Source: Phyllostachys edulis
Lineage: Eukaryota; Streptophyta; Magnoliopsida; Poales; Poaceae
Reading direction: 5' to 3'
NCBI GenBank assembly: GCA_036346405.1
Contig: CM070561.1
Coordinates: forward strand, 10,586,441-10,650,440
DNA: 64,000 nucleotides
The notes under the pieces were generated by a model that was not told the origin of the DNA, did no database searches, and saw only the letters and a list, made by a program, of their open reading frames with translations. The translations under genes were made by a program, and so were the position numbers. Below, piece by piece: positions 48,533 to 59,800 of the stretch. Position 1 is the first letter of the stretch. The number at the start of each line of letters is the position of its first letter.

Positions 48533-48600
48533 GGCCGTTTGTTTCGGCTTCTGGCTTTTCTGGACGAAAGCTGAAAGCCGAAGCCGAAACAAACACGCCC
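48533..48600. repeat. Hairpin at a candidate transposon end
   Basis: 'gtttgtttcggcttc' and 'gaagccgaaacaaac' pair across a short loop, with 'ggcttttc' and 'gaaagcc'-like inner pairing. It ends ACACGCCC. Confidence 0.75.
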
Positions 48601-49300
48601 AAAGCACAACAAGCCACCGAAACTATGAAATATTATCAACGGCTTCTGTCCTTGTGTTCGTCTCTTCTCACTCTGTCTACTGGCACCACCCCTTATAAAG
48701 CATTGCAAGATCCAGATTATGGCGGTTGCTAGAATCCGCACGTTGATTACTCAATCCTCATCAAGCATTATCCTCATAAAGAGTTGTGGCGCTTTTATCC
48801 ACTTCTACACCATATGACTTTTCAATACTAATGGATCATTCATTAGTAGTCTTGACTAGTGCATTTTTAGTTGATGTAGCAACTAATGTCTGCTTAACAA
48901 ATCTTCAAAAGATAACAACATTTCTGCTTAGAAAGACATATAATGTCTATCATCTGGCATTGCCAGAAAAATAACCAATTACAATTACGTTATCATAAAA
49001 TCTCACAAAACCGGATGAAACGTGGAAGTTTCAAACAATTACAATCACGTACTAGTGAGGCTGAAAGTGCATAGGGAAAAATCAAACTGCAACTACTTCG
49101 AAGTAGGTTTTCACAATTTTGACTGGTAGTGGCGAAGCTAGGAATTTAGCAATGGTGGTGCACACTTCAAGGATGAAAAAAAATATTGTACGACACATAA
49201 GTAATTTCACAAGTCCAACACAATTACACAAAAGTGTTAGAAATTAGTTAATAGAGCAATACAAATAGTTCAAATAAAATCTTACATGAATAAAAGAGTC
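48601..49300. other. No gene recognised
   Basis: This non-coding AT-rich stretch lies downstream of the hAT remnant. Confidence 0.35.
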
Positions 49301-49309
49301 CTAAATAGC

Positions 49310-49784
49310 TAATAGAAATCACAATACACTGGTAGGAGCAATACCAATTTGAGAAATAAGCACACCAACTTGTAAATGTCATGCTTCTTTGTTTCAACAA
49401 GCTTAGTAGAAAGCTCACCGAGATTCTTTAGGCCCTTAAATCTATCTTTGCTTCGCATATTATCAATGAAGTTATCAAGTTGGAAAGAAAATCTCATTAA
49501 ATTCGTACTTAAAAAATCATTGGGATAAAAAGTTGGCAAGGCTAAGCACTTTGTCCCTTTCATAAGAAACAAATGAATTCATTTTAAAGCGGACATGCAA
49601 ACAAGCAACTCCATATTAACCTTGTCAAACCAATTGTCAAGCTCTTGGAGAATATTATCCATGATGCCAAGATACATTTCCCTTCTAAAATGATCACCAT
49701 TTGTTTGTTTTGGGTAAAAACGTGATGATCTTCTATAAGGCATATATCTACCACCCGGCTTATGAACTTTGATGCTATATTTAA
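49310..49784 (-). pseudogene. hAT transposase remnant, C-terminal part
   Basis: Minus-strand frames read 'YSIKVHKPGGRYMPYRRSSR', 'LQELDNWFDKVNMELLVCMS', then after a frameshift 'LMRFSFQLDNFIDNMRSKDR' and 'KNLGELSTKLVETKKHDIYK'. These follow the order of ZMYM1-like hAT transposases up to the dimerisation region; the final part is lost. The upstream piece is at 53172-53420, separated by the palindromic insertion. Confidence 0.7.
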
Positions 49785-49977
49785 TGATGAGGACATCCCT
49801 ACTACCATATCTCAAAAGGGTCCAATGACAAGAGCACGAGCCGAAAAACTACAACGACAGGTGAATTTGTTCTTTAAAGAGCTCATCTTTGATGAGAATT
49901 TGCTACTACCTAATTCTAGTGTTTTGTGCATAATTAGGTATGAGAAGGAAACCGAGACCACAACACTAGAAGCGTAG
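49785..49977 (+). pseudogene. Gypsy pol C-terminal fragment
   Basis: 'NDEDIPTTISQKGPMTRARA' leads into 'EKLQRQVNLFFKEL' and a stop at 49975-49977. This is a typical end of a plant gypsy polyprotein. The mirror copy in the right arm (52978-53171, minus) is more decayed. Confidence 0.65.
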
Positions 49978-50342
49978 TACAAGTGAGCACGACGCAGCCG
50001 GTCCATGTGGCCATCAGGCCCAAGAGCCATGCGGCTGAAGGAGGGCTTCCACGCCAAGATGCTCCACGCATGCATATGCATATGAAGTCATTATTGGGTC
50101 ACATAATGCTCCAGGCATGCATGCACATGAGAAACAGCTCATCTCTTGGGTCACGTAGTGCCTCCTTGTGACCCAATTGTAACCAGCACATGCAAGCCTT
50201 CATGTGACATGCATGCCTAACCAACACATGGATTATGAATTAAGACTATAAGTTGCTAGTTGAACTCCAAAACCGGCCAAAGGCCCATACGTGTGCGTCA
50301 GGAGGCTGGGTGCGCATGCGTCAGGAGGTTAGGGCGCCTTAA

Positions 50343-51100
50343 AAGCATCTCCAATGTATTGAATCGATGCCGGTTCAAAGATAAGCCATGTAAGCAATTA
50401 AGGAACTTAGCATTTTTTCCTCCAATGTATAGATCCGGTTCTTAAAGTAAGTGGGACCCAGTCACATTAAAAAAACCAAAAAAGAAACACCGAAGGCACC
50501 GCTCTCTCGCGTCATACTCCCCTCACTGCTCTCTCTCTCTCTGCTATCAATTCGTTACCCTCCTCCCTATTGCCTCCGACACTGCAGGCGCCGCTTCGCT
50601 TCTCGCCCGCACGCAGCCGCCGCTTCGCCTCGCCGACAACGCCGCTCACCTCGCCTCCGACGCTGCTCGCTCGCCTCCGCCCGCCAACAACATATTGCTA
50701 GCCTTTGGCCCCACCGCCTCAGCCCCGGCTACTTTGATGAAAGGTCGCGGAGATGACGATGATGGCGGATCGACCCTTCCCAACCTCTTGGTGGCGGGAT
50801 CGATGTGAATGCCGAGAGAGCGTCCTCGCCTCTCGATCGTCGAATCTGGTGGCGGCGTCCGTGAAGACCACGACCATGACAACACTCGGTATTTTTGGAT
50901 TCCGATGGTTGGTCAAGCCAATTAATGCATCTTCTGATCAACATTTGGATAGTATTTTTTATTTAGTTGGATCCGAATCCAACTTATGCATCGGTTCTTC
51001 AATATTTTGTTTTAGAATCGACCACCTCAATGTATTGAGCCGATTCAAACGATCCAAAACATTGCTTTGAACCGGCTAAGAAGCAACATTGCAGATGGTC
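50343..51100. mobile_element. Harbinger/Tourist-like MITE (758 bp) in one palindrome arm
   Basis: The ends AAGCATCTCCAATG and GACCATCTGCAATG (minus) are inverted. The target duplication is TAA (50340-50342, 51101-51103). The right arm has the empty site 'gccttaagtagcgccgcc' (read on the minus strand near 52600-52620), so both ends are certain and the insertion came after the palindrome formed. Confidence 0.85.
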
Positions 51101-51417
51101 TAAGTAGCGCCGCCTTCCTATTGTAAAAGGGAGACGATGATTTTGATATTAAACAAAAAAATAGATTGCTTTCTTCTTGATAGCCGATAGCATCAATGGA
51201 GAAAATTGAGAGTTCTTTCTAATTGAGATCGTTCAACCTTTCCGCTGGGAATTGAGAGCGCGATAGGGCTTTGCTTGGTGGTCGTGAAGTCCAGCGCGTG
51301 TGTTCTTGTGAATTAAAGGGTGTTCATTCTTGCATTGGCAACAGAGGATCACTACGATTCGAGAGGCTACACGTGAGTATCTTGATCCTACGTCGAGAAG
51401 ATCGGGCGACCCCGTAT

Positions 51418-52286
51418 CATTTGGTATCAGAGAGCGGTTGACTCGGTAGGATTACTTATCCTTAGAGTAGATTGATTTAATTTGCTGTTCTTAATACCTA
51501 GAGTCCATAAACCGAAAATTGCTACACAAAAATTCCAAACCCTAGTTTTTGCATCTGTTATTTCCTGTGAGTTTAATTAGGTTTTAATCCATTAGAATTT
51601 TTGTTTAATGCTCATCATAGTGTTCTTTTGTGTTGCTTAATCTTTGTGTCCAATCAAAAACACTAAAAATTGTTGGTCCTTGATCGCCTCAAATCCACGC
51701 CCGAGAAAGAAACAAAAAAAATCCCTTCTACTACAGTAGCGATCGCATGTTGGCGGATCTGTACAGCTACATTGTTTCGAATTTTTTTTTCCCAGAGTCG
51801 CGGAACGCCAGAGGCTGGCCATTGCTTGTGCCCTCGATCTCGCTCTGATTCTTTCTGATGTGCACAAAAAAAAACCCTTCGTCTTTGAGACTAGTATCTG
51901 ATAATTGCTTATGGGCTGTTTATTGAATTATTTACACTTGCTGAAAATTTGAACTTGTGTGAGGGAAGCTTAAACCCTAGTTTCGACAAAAAAAAAAAAG
52001 AAAAAAGACAGAACAAAAAAAAAGAAAAGACAAGCCACAAGTATTAAAAAATGGGTTGTGGCTGTGGGAAAAAAAGGAGAGAGACAGAAAAGAAAAGAAG
52101 ATATTTGCCGAAACTTGGGAAAAGGATAACCTTAGTTCATAAATTCCAGATTGTGTATTTAATTTCTTTGAGCAATCTTGTGCCCTTCTATTCATAATTT
52201 TGCAATTGGCTAGCGTCTCTCCTAGTACTTGGTGCAAAAATGAGCTAGTTTTCATCTCAATTTCAGATTGCATCTCACTAGCTCAT
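51418..52286. other. Unpaired spacer with two opposed primer-binding sites
   Basis: 'tggtatcagaga' lies at 51420-51432 on plus. 'tggtatcatgagc' lies at 52272-52284 on minus. Beyond these sites the two sides are not alike. Poly-A/GA-rich sequence fills 51990-52110. No coding frame was found. Confidence 0.7.
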
Positions 52287-53171
52287 GATACCAGATGATA
52301 CGGGGTCGCCCGATCTTCTCGACGTAGGATCAAGATACTCACGTGTAGCCTCTCGAATCGTAGTGATCCTCCGTTGCCAATGCAAAAACGAACACTCTTT
52401 AATTCGCAAGAACACACGCGCTGGACTTCACGACCACCAAGCGAAGTCCTATCGCGCTCTCAATTCCCAGCGGAAAGGTTGAACGATCTCAATTAGAAAG
52501 AACTCTCAATTTTCCCCATTAATACCGTCGACTATCAAGAAGAAAGCAATCTATTTCTTTATTTAATATCAAAATCATCGTCTCCCTTTTACAATAGGAA
52601 GGCGGCGCTACTTAAGGCGCCCTAACCTCTCGACGACGCCAAGACCAAACCTCTGGCGACGACACGTATGGGCCTTGGGCCGGTTTTGGAGTTCAGCTAG
52701 CAACTTATAGTCTTAATTAATAATCCATGTGTTGGTTAGGCATGCATGTCACATGAAGGCTTGCATGTGCTGGTTACAATTGGGTCACAAGGAGGCACTA
52801 CGTGACCCAAGAGATGAGCTGTTTCTCATGTGTATGCATGCTTAGAGCATTACGTGACCCAATAATGACTTCATGTGCATATGCATGCGTGGAGCATCTT
52901 GGCGTGAAAGCCCTCCTTCAGCCGTATGGCTTTTGGGCTTGATGGCCGCATGGACCGGCTGTGCCGTGCTCACTTGTACTACGTTTCTAGTGCTGTGGTC
53001 TTGGTTTCTTCCTCATATCTAATTATACACAAAACATTAGAATTAGACAGTAGCAAATTCTCATCAAAGATGAGCTTTTTAAAGAACAAATTCATCTGTC
53101 GTTGTAGTTTTTTGACTCGTGCTCTTATTATTGGACCCTTTTGAGATATGGTAGTAGAGATGTTCTCATCA

Positions 53172-53420
53172 TTTAGTGCAAAATGATGTTACCTTTTCTT
53201 GAAGAAATTCTTCCCACCCATCACACCTTATTCGTTGAATTCTATCTTTAGCCAAATTAACAAGTGCTATAGTATTAATAATATCTTGGTCTCTCTTTTG
53301 CAAAAACCGAGACAAGTCATCTGTGTATTCAAATATGACAAGCATCAAGTGTGCATTGAAAGCATCATGATATCTCTATTCTTGTTCATTTCAAGGATTT
53401 AACTTGATCTACATATACAA
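53172..53420 (-). pseudogene. hAT transposase remnant, upstream part
   Basis: The minus strand reads 'DDLSRFLQKRDQDIINTIAL', 'VNLAKDRIQRIRCDGWEEFL' and 'QEKVTSFCTK'. It joins in frame to 'YSIKVHKPGG' at 49784 once the palindrome is removed. RDQDI...NGW...SFC is the usual order in ZMYM1-like hAT transposases. Confidence 0.72.
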
Positions 53421-53815
53421 ATCATAAGAAACATTCAATGTTGCAATCCCTAATTGGCCAAACGCCTAAATCCAGCTCCCCTGCGCGGCTGCTGACAACA
53501 ACGCCCAGCTCGCCCGACGTTTGCTTGTTTGGTACAGTGTCTCTGTCTCTGTGAGGCGTGAGCTCAGCTGAAAGATTAGACTAAGAGTTGAGGACTTGAG
53601 GGCATGGTTGGTTGATGGGTTGAGAGATCATAGGATGTGCTTGACCTAGTTGCTAGTTGTGTTAAAAAAATAGATTGATCAGTCTAAGCAAAATTAATGT
53701 GCATCAGCATAGCTTATCATACGTAATTTTTCTTTTCTGATTTTTTTTGTAGGGTGCCCGTGCACCAGGACACCTCCTAACGCCGCCAGGTGTTGACTGG
53801 AGATAAGAAATAACG
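53421..53815. other. Upstream flank of the prolyl oligopeptidase gene
   Basis: This is non-coding sequence. A pyrimidine run plus 'tgtag' at about 53733-53752 could be a 3' splice site of a 5'-UTR intron. No TATA box is clear. Confidence 0.4.
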
Positions 53816-56800
53816 ATGGCGTCAAAGAGTCCAAAACTCGGTCGTTCCCGGAGGACCCGGACCCAGCCGGCAATGCTTCTCCTACTTAAATCCCTTCCCC
53901 TCCGTCTGCTCCCTTCACGCCGTCCTTCCAAATCCTTCTTCCTCCCCTCGTCTCGGTCCCGCCGCCTCCCCCTTCTCCCACGCGCCGCCATGGGCTCCGT
54001 CGCCGGGGACACCGCCGGCCTCTCCTACCCGCCAGCCCGTCGCGACGAATCCGTCGTCGACACCTACCATGGCGTCCAGATCCCCGACCCCTACCGCTGG
54101 TAAGCGCGCTCGAGACCCGCTGCCCGTCCTCTGGTCTCCCCTGTTTTTTTAGGTTTATTTGGTTATTTTTTGCGCGGCGCAGGATGGAGGATCCAGACTC
54201 GGAGGAGACGAAGGAATTCGTGGCAAGGCAGGCGGAGCTAGCGGAGTCGGTGCTCGCGGGGTGCTCCGAGAGGGAGAGCCTGCACCGCGAGGTCACTCGG
54301 CTGTTCGACCACCCGCGCCACGCGGCCCCGTTCCGCCGCGGGGACAAGTACTTCTACTTCCACAACTCCGGCCTCCAGGCCCAGAGCGTGCTCTACGTGC
54401 AGGTACGCCACGAACATTCACTGGAAGCGGACCACCGCGCGGCAGATCTGAGGTTTGGTGCTACGGGGGATGTATTAGCTGGAAGACAGGAAAGTAATTG
54501 GCGATGGGAATTTAGATTTCCTCAAAATAAATCTTGTCATTAGAAATTATGCCGTACTGTGCTAGGATCACTCAAGTAAAAATCACACCATCTTTTGTAT
54601 TCTTGTAAGTATAAAAACAAACCAGCAACATCCTACCATTGCACCAAGAGAAGAAACAACAATCGTCACCAAGAACACTACAAGGTTGTAAAATTACCAA
54701 CTCCCTGTCTGTGACAACTATTAGATAGGGAAAAGAGAAAGTACCAAACTAAAGTTTTTCTTATTTTTGGTGAGGTGAAGATATTAGATCCAAACTGCTG
54801 CACTAATGCATCGCAATAGGGAAAGATGTAGATGAGCACGGACTCACCTACACCTTATATCGCGGACGTCCAAACTTTCTTGGGATTGGGAACAAATCAA
54901 TGCCTTGCAATTTCCTTGATGAACTGATGTTACTAAGTGCGGCACTTTGCAGCCTACCTGAACAGTGATAAAACATAGTGCTTGGCTGTTTCACAACAGA
55001 GAATCTTTGCACCTTTCCAAGCGCTGCCAGAGGCAAGGAAAAGAGACAGGCTGTGAGGCGCATTTGTTGAGAGTGTGATTTTGGAAATCTTTGGGTTTTA
55101 GAGTATTTTGAATTTTAGATTATACTAGTTCTTTTTACTTGTCATTTTGGACATTTATACGGTCTCTAAAACACAGTTGAATCTAAATGCTCTAAATTTT
55201 CAAGTCATAGTCTCATAGATTTCAAATTTTTAGGAGAAATTTTAGGTTAATCTGTCCAAATGAATATTTTTCATATATCGTTAAATTTTCGAATTGAAAG
55301 TTGATAATAGACATATGAAGCATTTTGCAATTCTTCGTGTAAGAAAAATAATTTTAGTCTGCCAAAACTAAAAATACCATGGAAATATGTTGATTTTTTC
55401 TTAACCATCAATACTCAGAACCATCATGACACGACCATCCTCTTTCTGCCAAGTCTTTACTGTCTTTGCATCAACTACCTTTGGATCAGGGGGATCATCA
55501 GTCAACTGAGAATCCATACCATAACCCCTCAGAGTAGTCTTGACTGAAAAAGCCCATGCTCAATAGTTCGACCCGTCGAGCTTGATGTCAGTGATCAAGA
55601 GAGATGAACCGCCCCTAAACAAAGAGTCAGACTTAGCCATATTGAACCAAACAAGCAATCACTTCAAATTTCAGAGTGTAGCAAAACCAGTAGCAAGTGA
55701 CGATGAAGAAAAAGAATCGAGCCAACAGAGGGAAAACGAAGCAAAAAAGGAGCAAAACACAAGGCAGCGGAGGAAGAGCTCGACAAATTTGGCGAATCTG
55801 AGCTTGAGATTTAACGGATCTGGGCTCTTGGTCTCGAGGATGATGAAGACGAAGACCAAATTGAGCTCAAATTGACGATGATGAGCTCGAATTGGCACCG
55901 GAGAGGAAGAAACCCGAGACACGGATTAAGGCGACAAGGTCGATCCGGCGCGAATCGAGCTCAGCCTCGTCGGAGCTGCGCGAAATCCGAGACACAGATC
56001 AAGGTGATGAGTTTGAATCGGCATGAACCGAGCTCAACCTCGTCGGAGTCGTGTGAATCGAGCTCAACGACGCGCGAATCGAGCTTCCTCCGCCGCTGGG
56101 CCTGCGCGAATCGAGCACCATCCTGAAGCTTCGTCGGAGCCGCGCGAATCGAGCTCAGTGACGCGCGAATGCGCGCGAATCGAGGTGGTGAATTGAGGTC
56201 GGCTTCGTTGGAGAAGGGTGGAGGATCTCCAGCAATGACACCCGGAGCCTCACCGGCGGCGAACTCAGCGACGGCGGCGGCGGCAATGGGGAACATGGTT
56301 AGGGTTTGGGTGGAGAGGCTCTGATACCATATTAGATAAATTTAGTGTGACCATTTTATTATTCACAACTGTGCATCTTTTATATTTATATATACACACA
56401 CACACACATATACATATATATGAGTTGAGCTCATGGGCTATATGGGCCGAGAGAGAGAGAGAGATGAGTTAGACTACTAATATGTACATGGCTCTTAACA
56501 CTAACAACCAAAGATAACAGATCGCGCTCAAGTACCACGCTGTACTGTTCACATTTTTTTGCTTTGTTGCAATAGTTCTATGTTGGTACCATTTAAGATT
56601 TTTTTTCAACCCTACGAAAATTGACAAAGTCAGACATAATTGAATGCATACATCTAACTATATCCATTTAACATTAACACTAAATAAGAAGAAACCCAAT
56701 GAGCAAATGGCCAAGTGTTCCATCTGACTTTGACCACAACCACCTTAAATTGCTACAAGATAGAAGAACCTGCATCAAACAACCGGGTCATAAAAACTAA

Positions 56801-59800
56801 AACGTTGAAAGTCTCCAACAGGAAAACTTTAAACCTGGCATCTCTAATTTTTATCCTAGAAACAATTGTAGGAAACCAAGAGTTCCCGACCTTCGCACGA
56901 ATGCAATGTAAGGTTGTGTCTTGTGTCGGCCGCCGCCGCACTGTACATGGTGGTCGTGTCGCCAAAAAGCCATGGCGAGGAGGCCGAAATCACAGAGGAT
57001 GGGTTCCAATGTGGCGAGCCATTGTGTGCTGAGTACCACGTCGTATCCACCCAACGAAATTGCGTACAAGTCAATGATGAAAACCTCTTTGTCGATGGTG
57101 ATCATGGCGTTAGGCGGCACTCGGTCACGAACAACTTCGCTCGTGGTTGCCACAGACGACATGGAGGTTGTTGCACGGCGCAAAGGAGAGGGTGGCCCAT
57201 TTGGCAGTTTCGGTCGACACAATTGTGTGTCGACCCGGAGTCGAGTAGTGCGACAAAGCTTGACTCGCCGAGCTGGAGTTCAATCTGAATTGTTTCACTG
57301 GTCCGCACTCTTGAAATCACGAGTTAGGATATTTGAGGCTCTGATTCCTCGGCTGGTTCGGAGTCTTCGACGACGTAGTTGATCTCTAGGAGGAACAAGT
57401 TCTTCCATGTGTGAAATTGGGAGAACTTTTCATCACAGTTGTAGCAGAGGCCCAAACGTTTCCGTTCTTCCATCTCTGGCACCATGAGGCAACGGATGAA
57501 CCGGCCGGCCGTGGGAAGCGATCGAGGCGTCTTCTTGAGTGCTTCGGGTGGGCGCCACGTGGAGGCAAGCCAGGGGTCGTTCTGGTGAAAGTCGATGAGG
57601 TTGGCGGGAGGAACGTGGGTTGGTGGCCCACGGGGCAAGGCGCGGGGGCGGGAAACTGCTGTTGCAGTTCGTAAGCCTGCTCCAATTTCATGGCCACCTC
57701 AAAGTTGTGGGGGCATTGAAGCTCGACGTCGATGCACAAAGGATCGCCGAGCCCCACGGTGAACAATTGAATCTACTACAATTCGGAGAGGGAGCCGACG
57801 CGATTGAGTAGCGCCAAGAACCTGTCCTAGTAATCAACTGTGCCTGTGTGTTAGCATGATGCCAGTTCCCCTAAGGGGTTGTTGCGCAATGGCGGGCCGA
57901 AGTGGAGGTTGACGAGCTCGATGAAGTGCCGCCAAGTTGGTGTCCTGCCATCGTGTTCCAACCGATAATACCATTGCTTGGCGCCGTCAATGAGGTGGTA
58001 GGCGGCAAGCCATACCTTTTCCTCCACGGTCCGCTGTCCCCGGAAAAATTGCTCACCGGTTGAGCTAGGGTAGCGGATCGCTTTTGCCGTTGAAGGTTGG
58101 GAAATCTAGCTTGTAGTAGCGAGGAGGGGGACGCTCGTTGGAAGCCGCCACCAGTGGTTCCCTAGGAGCGCTGAGAGGCGCGTTAGCCATGGAGGTGACA
58201 GCTTGGCCACTCTCAAGACGGGTGATGGCGAGCTTTTGCGTGTGCTAGGCCACCTCCAAGTTATGTAGCTTGGCTTCAATGGTGTTGAGCTTCTTCATCT
58301 GCGCTAGGATCTTTACAAGCTGTGCAGACACAATGTCGCCGTCGCCTGCCATGTTGGGAAGGGCAGCGCCTGAATCTGATACCAAGTTGTCATGTGCCTC
58401 AGGTAAGGAATGTATAGGGTATGAGTGAGAGGTGGGAGGCTTTGGCCTGGGCTTGTGCCCGGGAGCCATGGCGAAGGAGAGGGGCGACAGACAGTAGGAG
58501 GGAGGCGGCGTGTGCGCTTGGTGGCCGTGAGGAGCAAGGGGAGAAGGAGATTAGGAATACTAATCTGCTTGCTTTGTTCCTTCCTCATCTCTCCTTTAAA
58601 TAGAGACTTACAATTATAGATTTCCAAATAAAGAGATCGTAAATATCTCAATCTAATCTTTAAAGAGATGGTAAGGATCTCAATTTAATCTTTCTAAACA
58701 ATCTGATCATAAGGATCTTAATCAAACCTCTCTAACTTGCAAGCAAAGAAAGGATGGCTGTGGGCCCTAGGCTGCCGCCGGTTGGGCTGTGCCCTTGTGG
58801 CGCCGGCGGTACACCTGGTCCCACATGACACTTTTCTGCAGGAAGTCAGATAGAGGTAGAATAACATTCATAAACACTATTTGTTCACTTGTATAAGGAT
58901 GAGGTTGAAATGGATGGGATGTGATGGTTCTGTACCATATGATTCAATTGTTTTTGGTGAATGGGATGATTCAGCATCTAGAGGGAATATTCGTCAAATT
59001 TGTATCCCACCATCCAGGATGGGATGGTTCAGTTCAATCAACCAAACACATGAATGACTTTTTTCTTGAACCATCCCATGCATACACTTGGTACAAGCAA
59101 CCAAAACACACCCTAACTTGTATAATATGCTGCATCTTTTTCTTTTCTCTGTCACATTCATGATCTTAATTGGTGATAGGATGATTTGGTTTCAAAGATT
59201 TGTGACACTTCTGATAAAAAATGTGTCCACATAATTATCTTATTTACTTTTTAGCTTTATCTGATTTGATGAGGTTTTAAGATTGTTGTTTGTCTATGCA
59301 AATTGTGCTACTTTGGTACGCTCTTGATGGGATGAATGGAGTAGTTTGAATATGGCATGTGCTTTTGCGGTGACATTGCAGGATGATTTGGACGCAGAGG
59401 CAGAGGTTCTTTTGGATCCAAATACTCTAAGCAAGGATGGGACAGTTGCTCTTTCAACATATTCTATTAGCGAGGATGGCAAGTACATTGCTTACGGGCT
59501 AAGTGAAAGCGGCAGCGATTGGGTCACAATTCGTGTGATGAGCATTGCTGACAGGCAGCCTATGTCCGACAAATTGTCCTGGGTAAGTAGGTGCAACTGG
59601 CCACACACCTTACTAACTTTGTTTTTTTGTGTGCAAACGGTAGTGCTCAGCTGTTGGTTCTCTTAATCAAATCCTACATATGTCTATCAATCGATACAGG
59701 TGAAGTTCTCATCTATCAGTTGGACTCATGATGGGAAGGGATTTTTCTATGGCCGATATCCCGCACCTCGGTAGGTCTATAGACTTCCCATTTGTTTAAT

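Larger units (their letters stand above)
34466..48600. mobile_element. Candidate non-autonomous DNA transposon enclosing the Tat element
   Basis: The left end is GGGCCTGTTTGGACGG. The right end read on the minus strand is GGGCGTGTTTGTTTCGG. The flanks share AAA (34463-34465, 48601-48603). Without the nested retrotransposon it would be about 2.6 kb. The right end carries a hairpin (48533-48600) and a GC-rich block. No transposase was found. PIF/Harbinger-like is the best guess from the end sequence, but the two ends may be unrelated. Confidence 0.35.
49785..53171. mobile_element. Palindromic LTR-retrotransposon structure inserted in a hAT gene
   Basis: The left arm 49785-51417 and right arm 52287-53171 are inverted copies, about 870-885 bp once the left-arm MITE is removed. 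Outer ends are TGATGAG...CTCATCA, flanked by TTTAA (49780-49784) and TTTAG (53172-53176). Each arm runs from a gypsy pol C-terminus ('GPMTRARAEKLQRQVN') through an LTR end (...CCCCGTATCA) to a primer-binding site. The two primer sites face each other across an 869-bp unpaired spacer. Confidence 0.82.
54403..59381 (+). other. Intron 2 of the POP gene, 4979 bp, filled with repeats
   Basis: Donor 'cag|gtacgc' and acceptor 'ttgcag|gatg' preserve the frame. It contains a copia relic (55401-56500) and a gypsy gag-protease relic with LTR (56753-58830), both on the minus strand. 58870-59110 has 'gatgggatg(g/a)tt' and 'ccatccca' inverted words and may be a MITE. 54541-55400 shows nothing recognisable. 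Confidence 0.85.

Noticed and set aside
48031..48741. 236-codon minus-strand open frame
   Set aside because: It arises from the GGAGGAGG tract (Pro/Ser/Leu/Arg repeats) and the terminal hairpin; no domain, and open frames exist on both strands.
55961..56296. 111-codon minus-strand frame near the copia primer site
   Set aside because: Its position suggests a gag start, but the recognisable copia gag begins at 55640; this frame is repetitive ('R-x-S-S-x-R') and is left as leader.
56385..56465. (AC)n, (TA)n and (GA)n runs
   Set aside because: Ordinary microsatellites inside a copia LTR; noted under that feature only.
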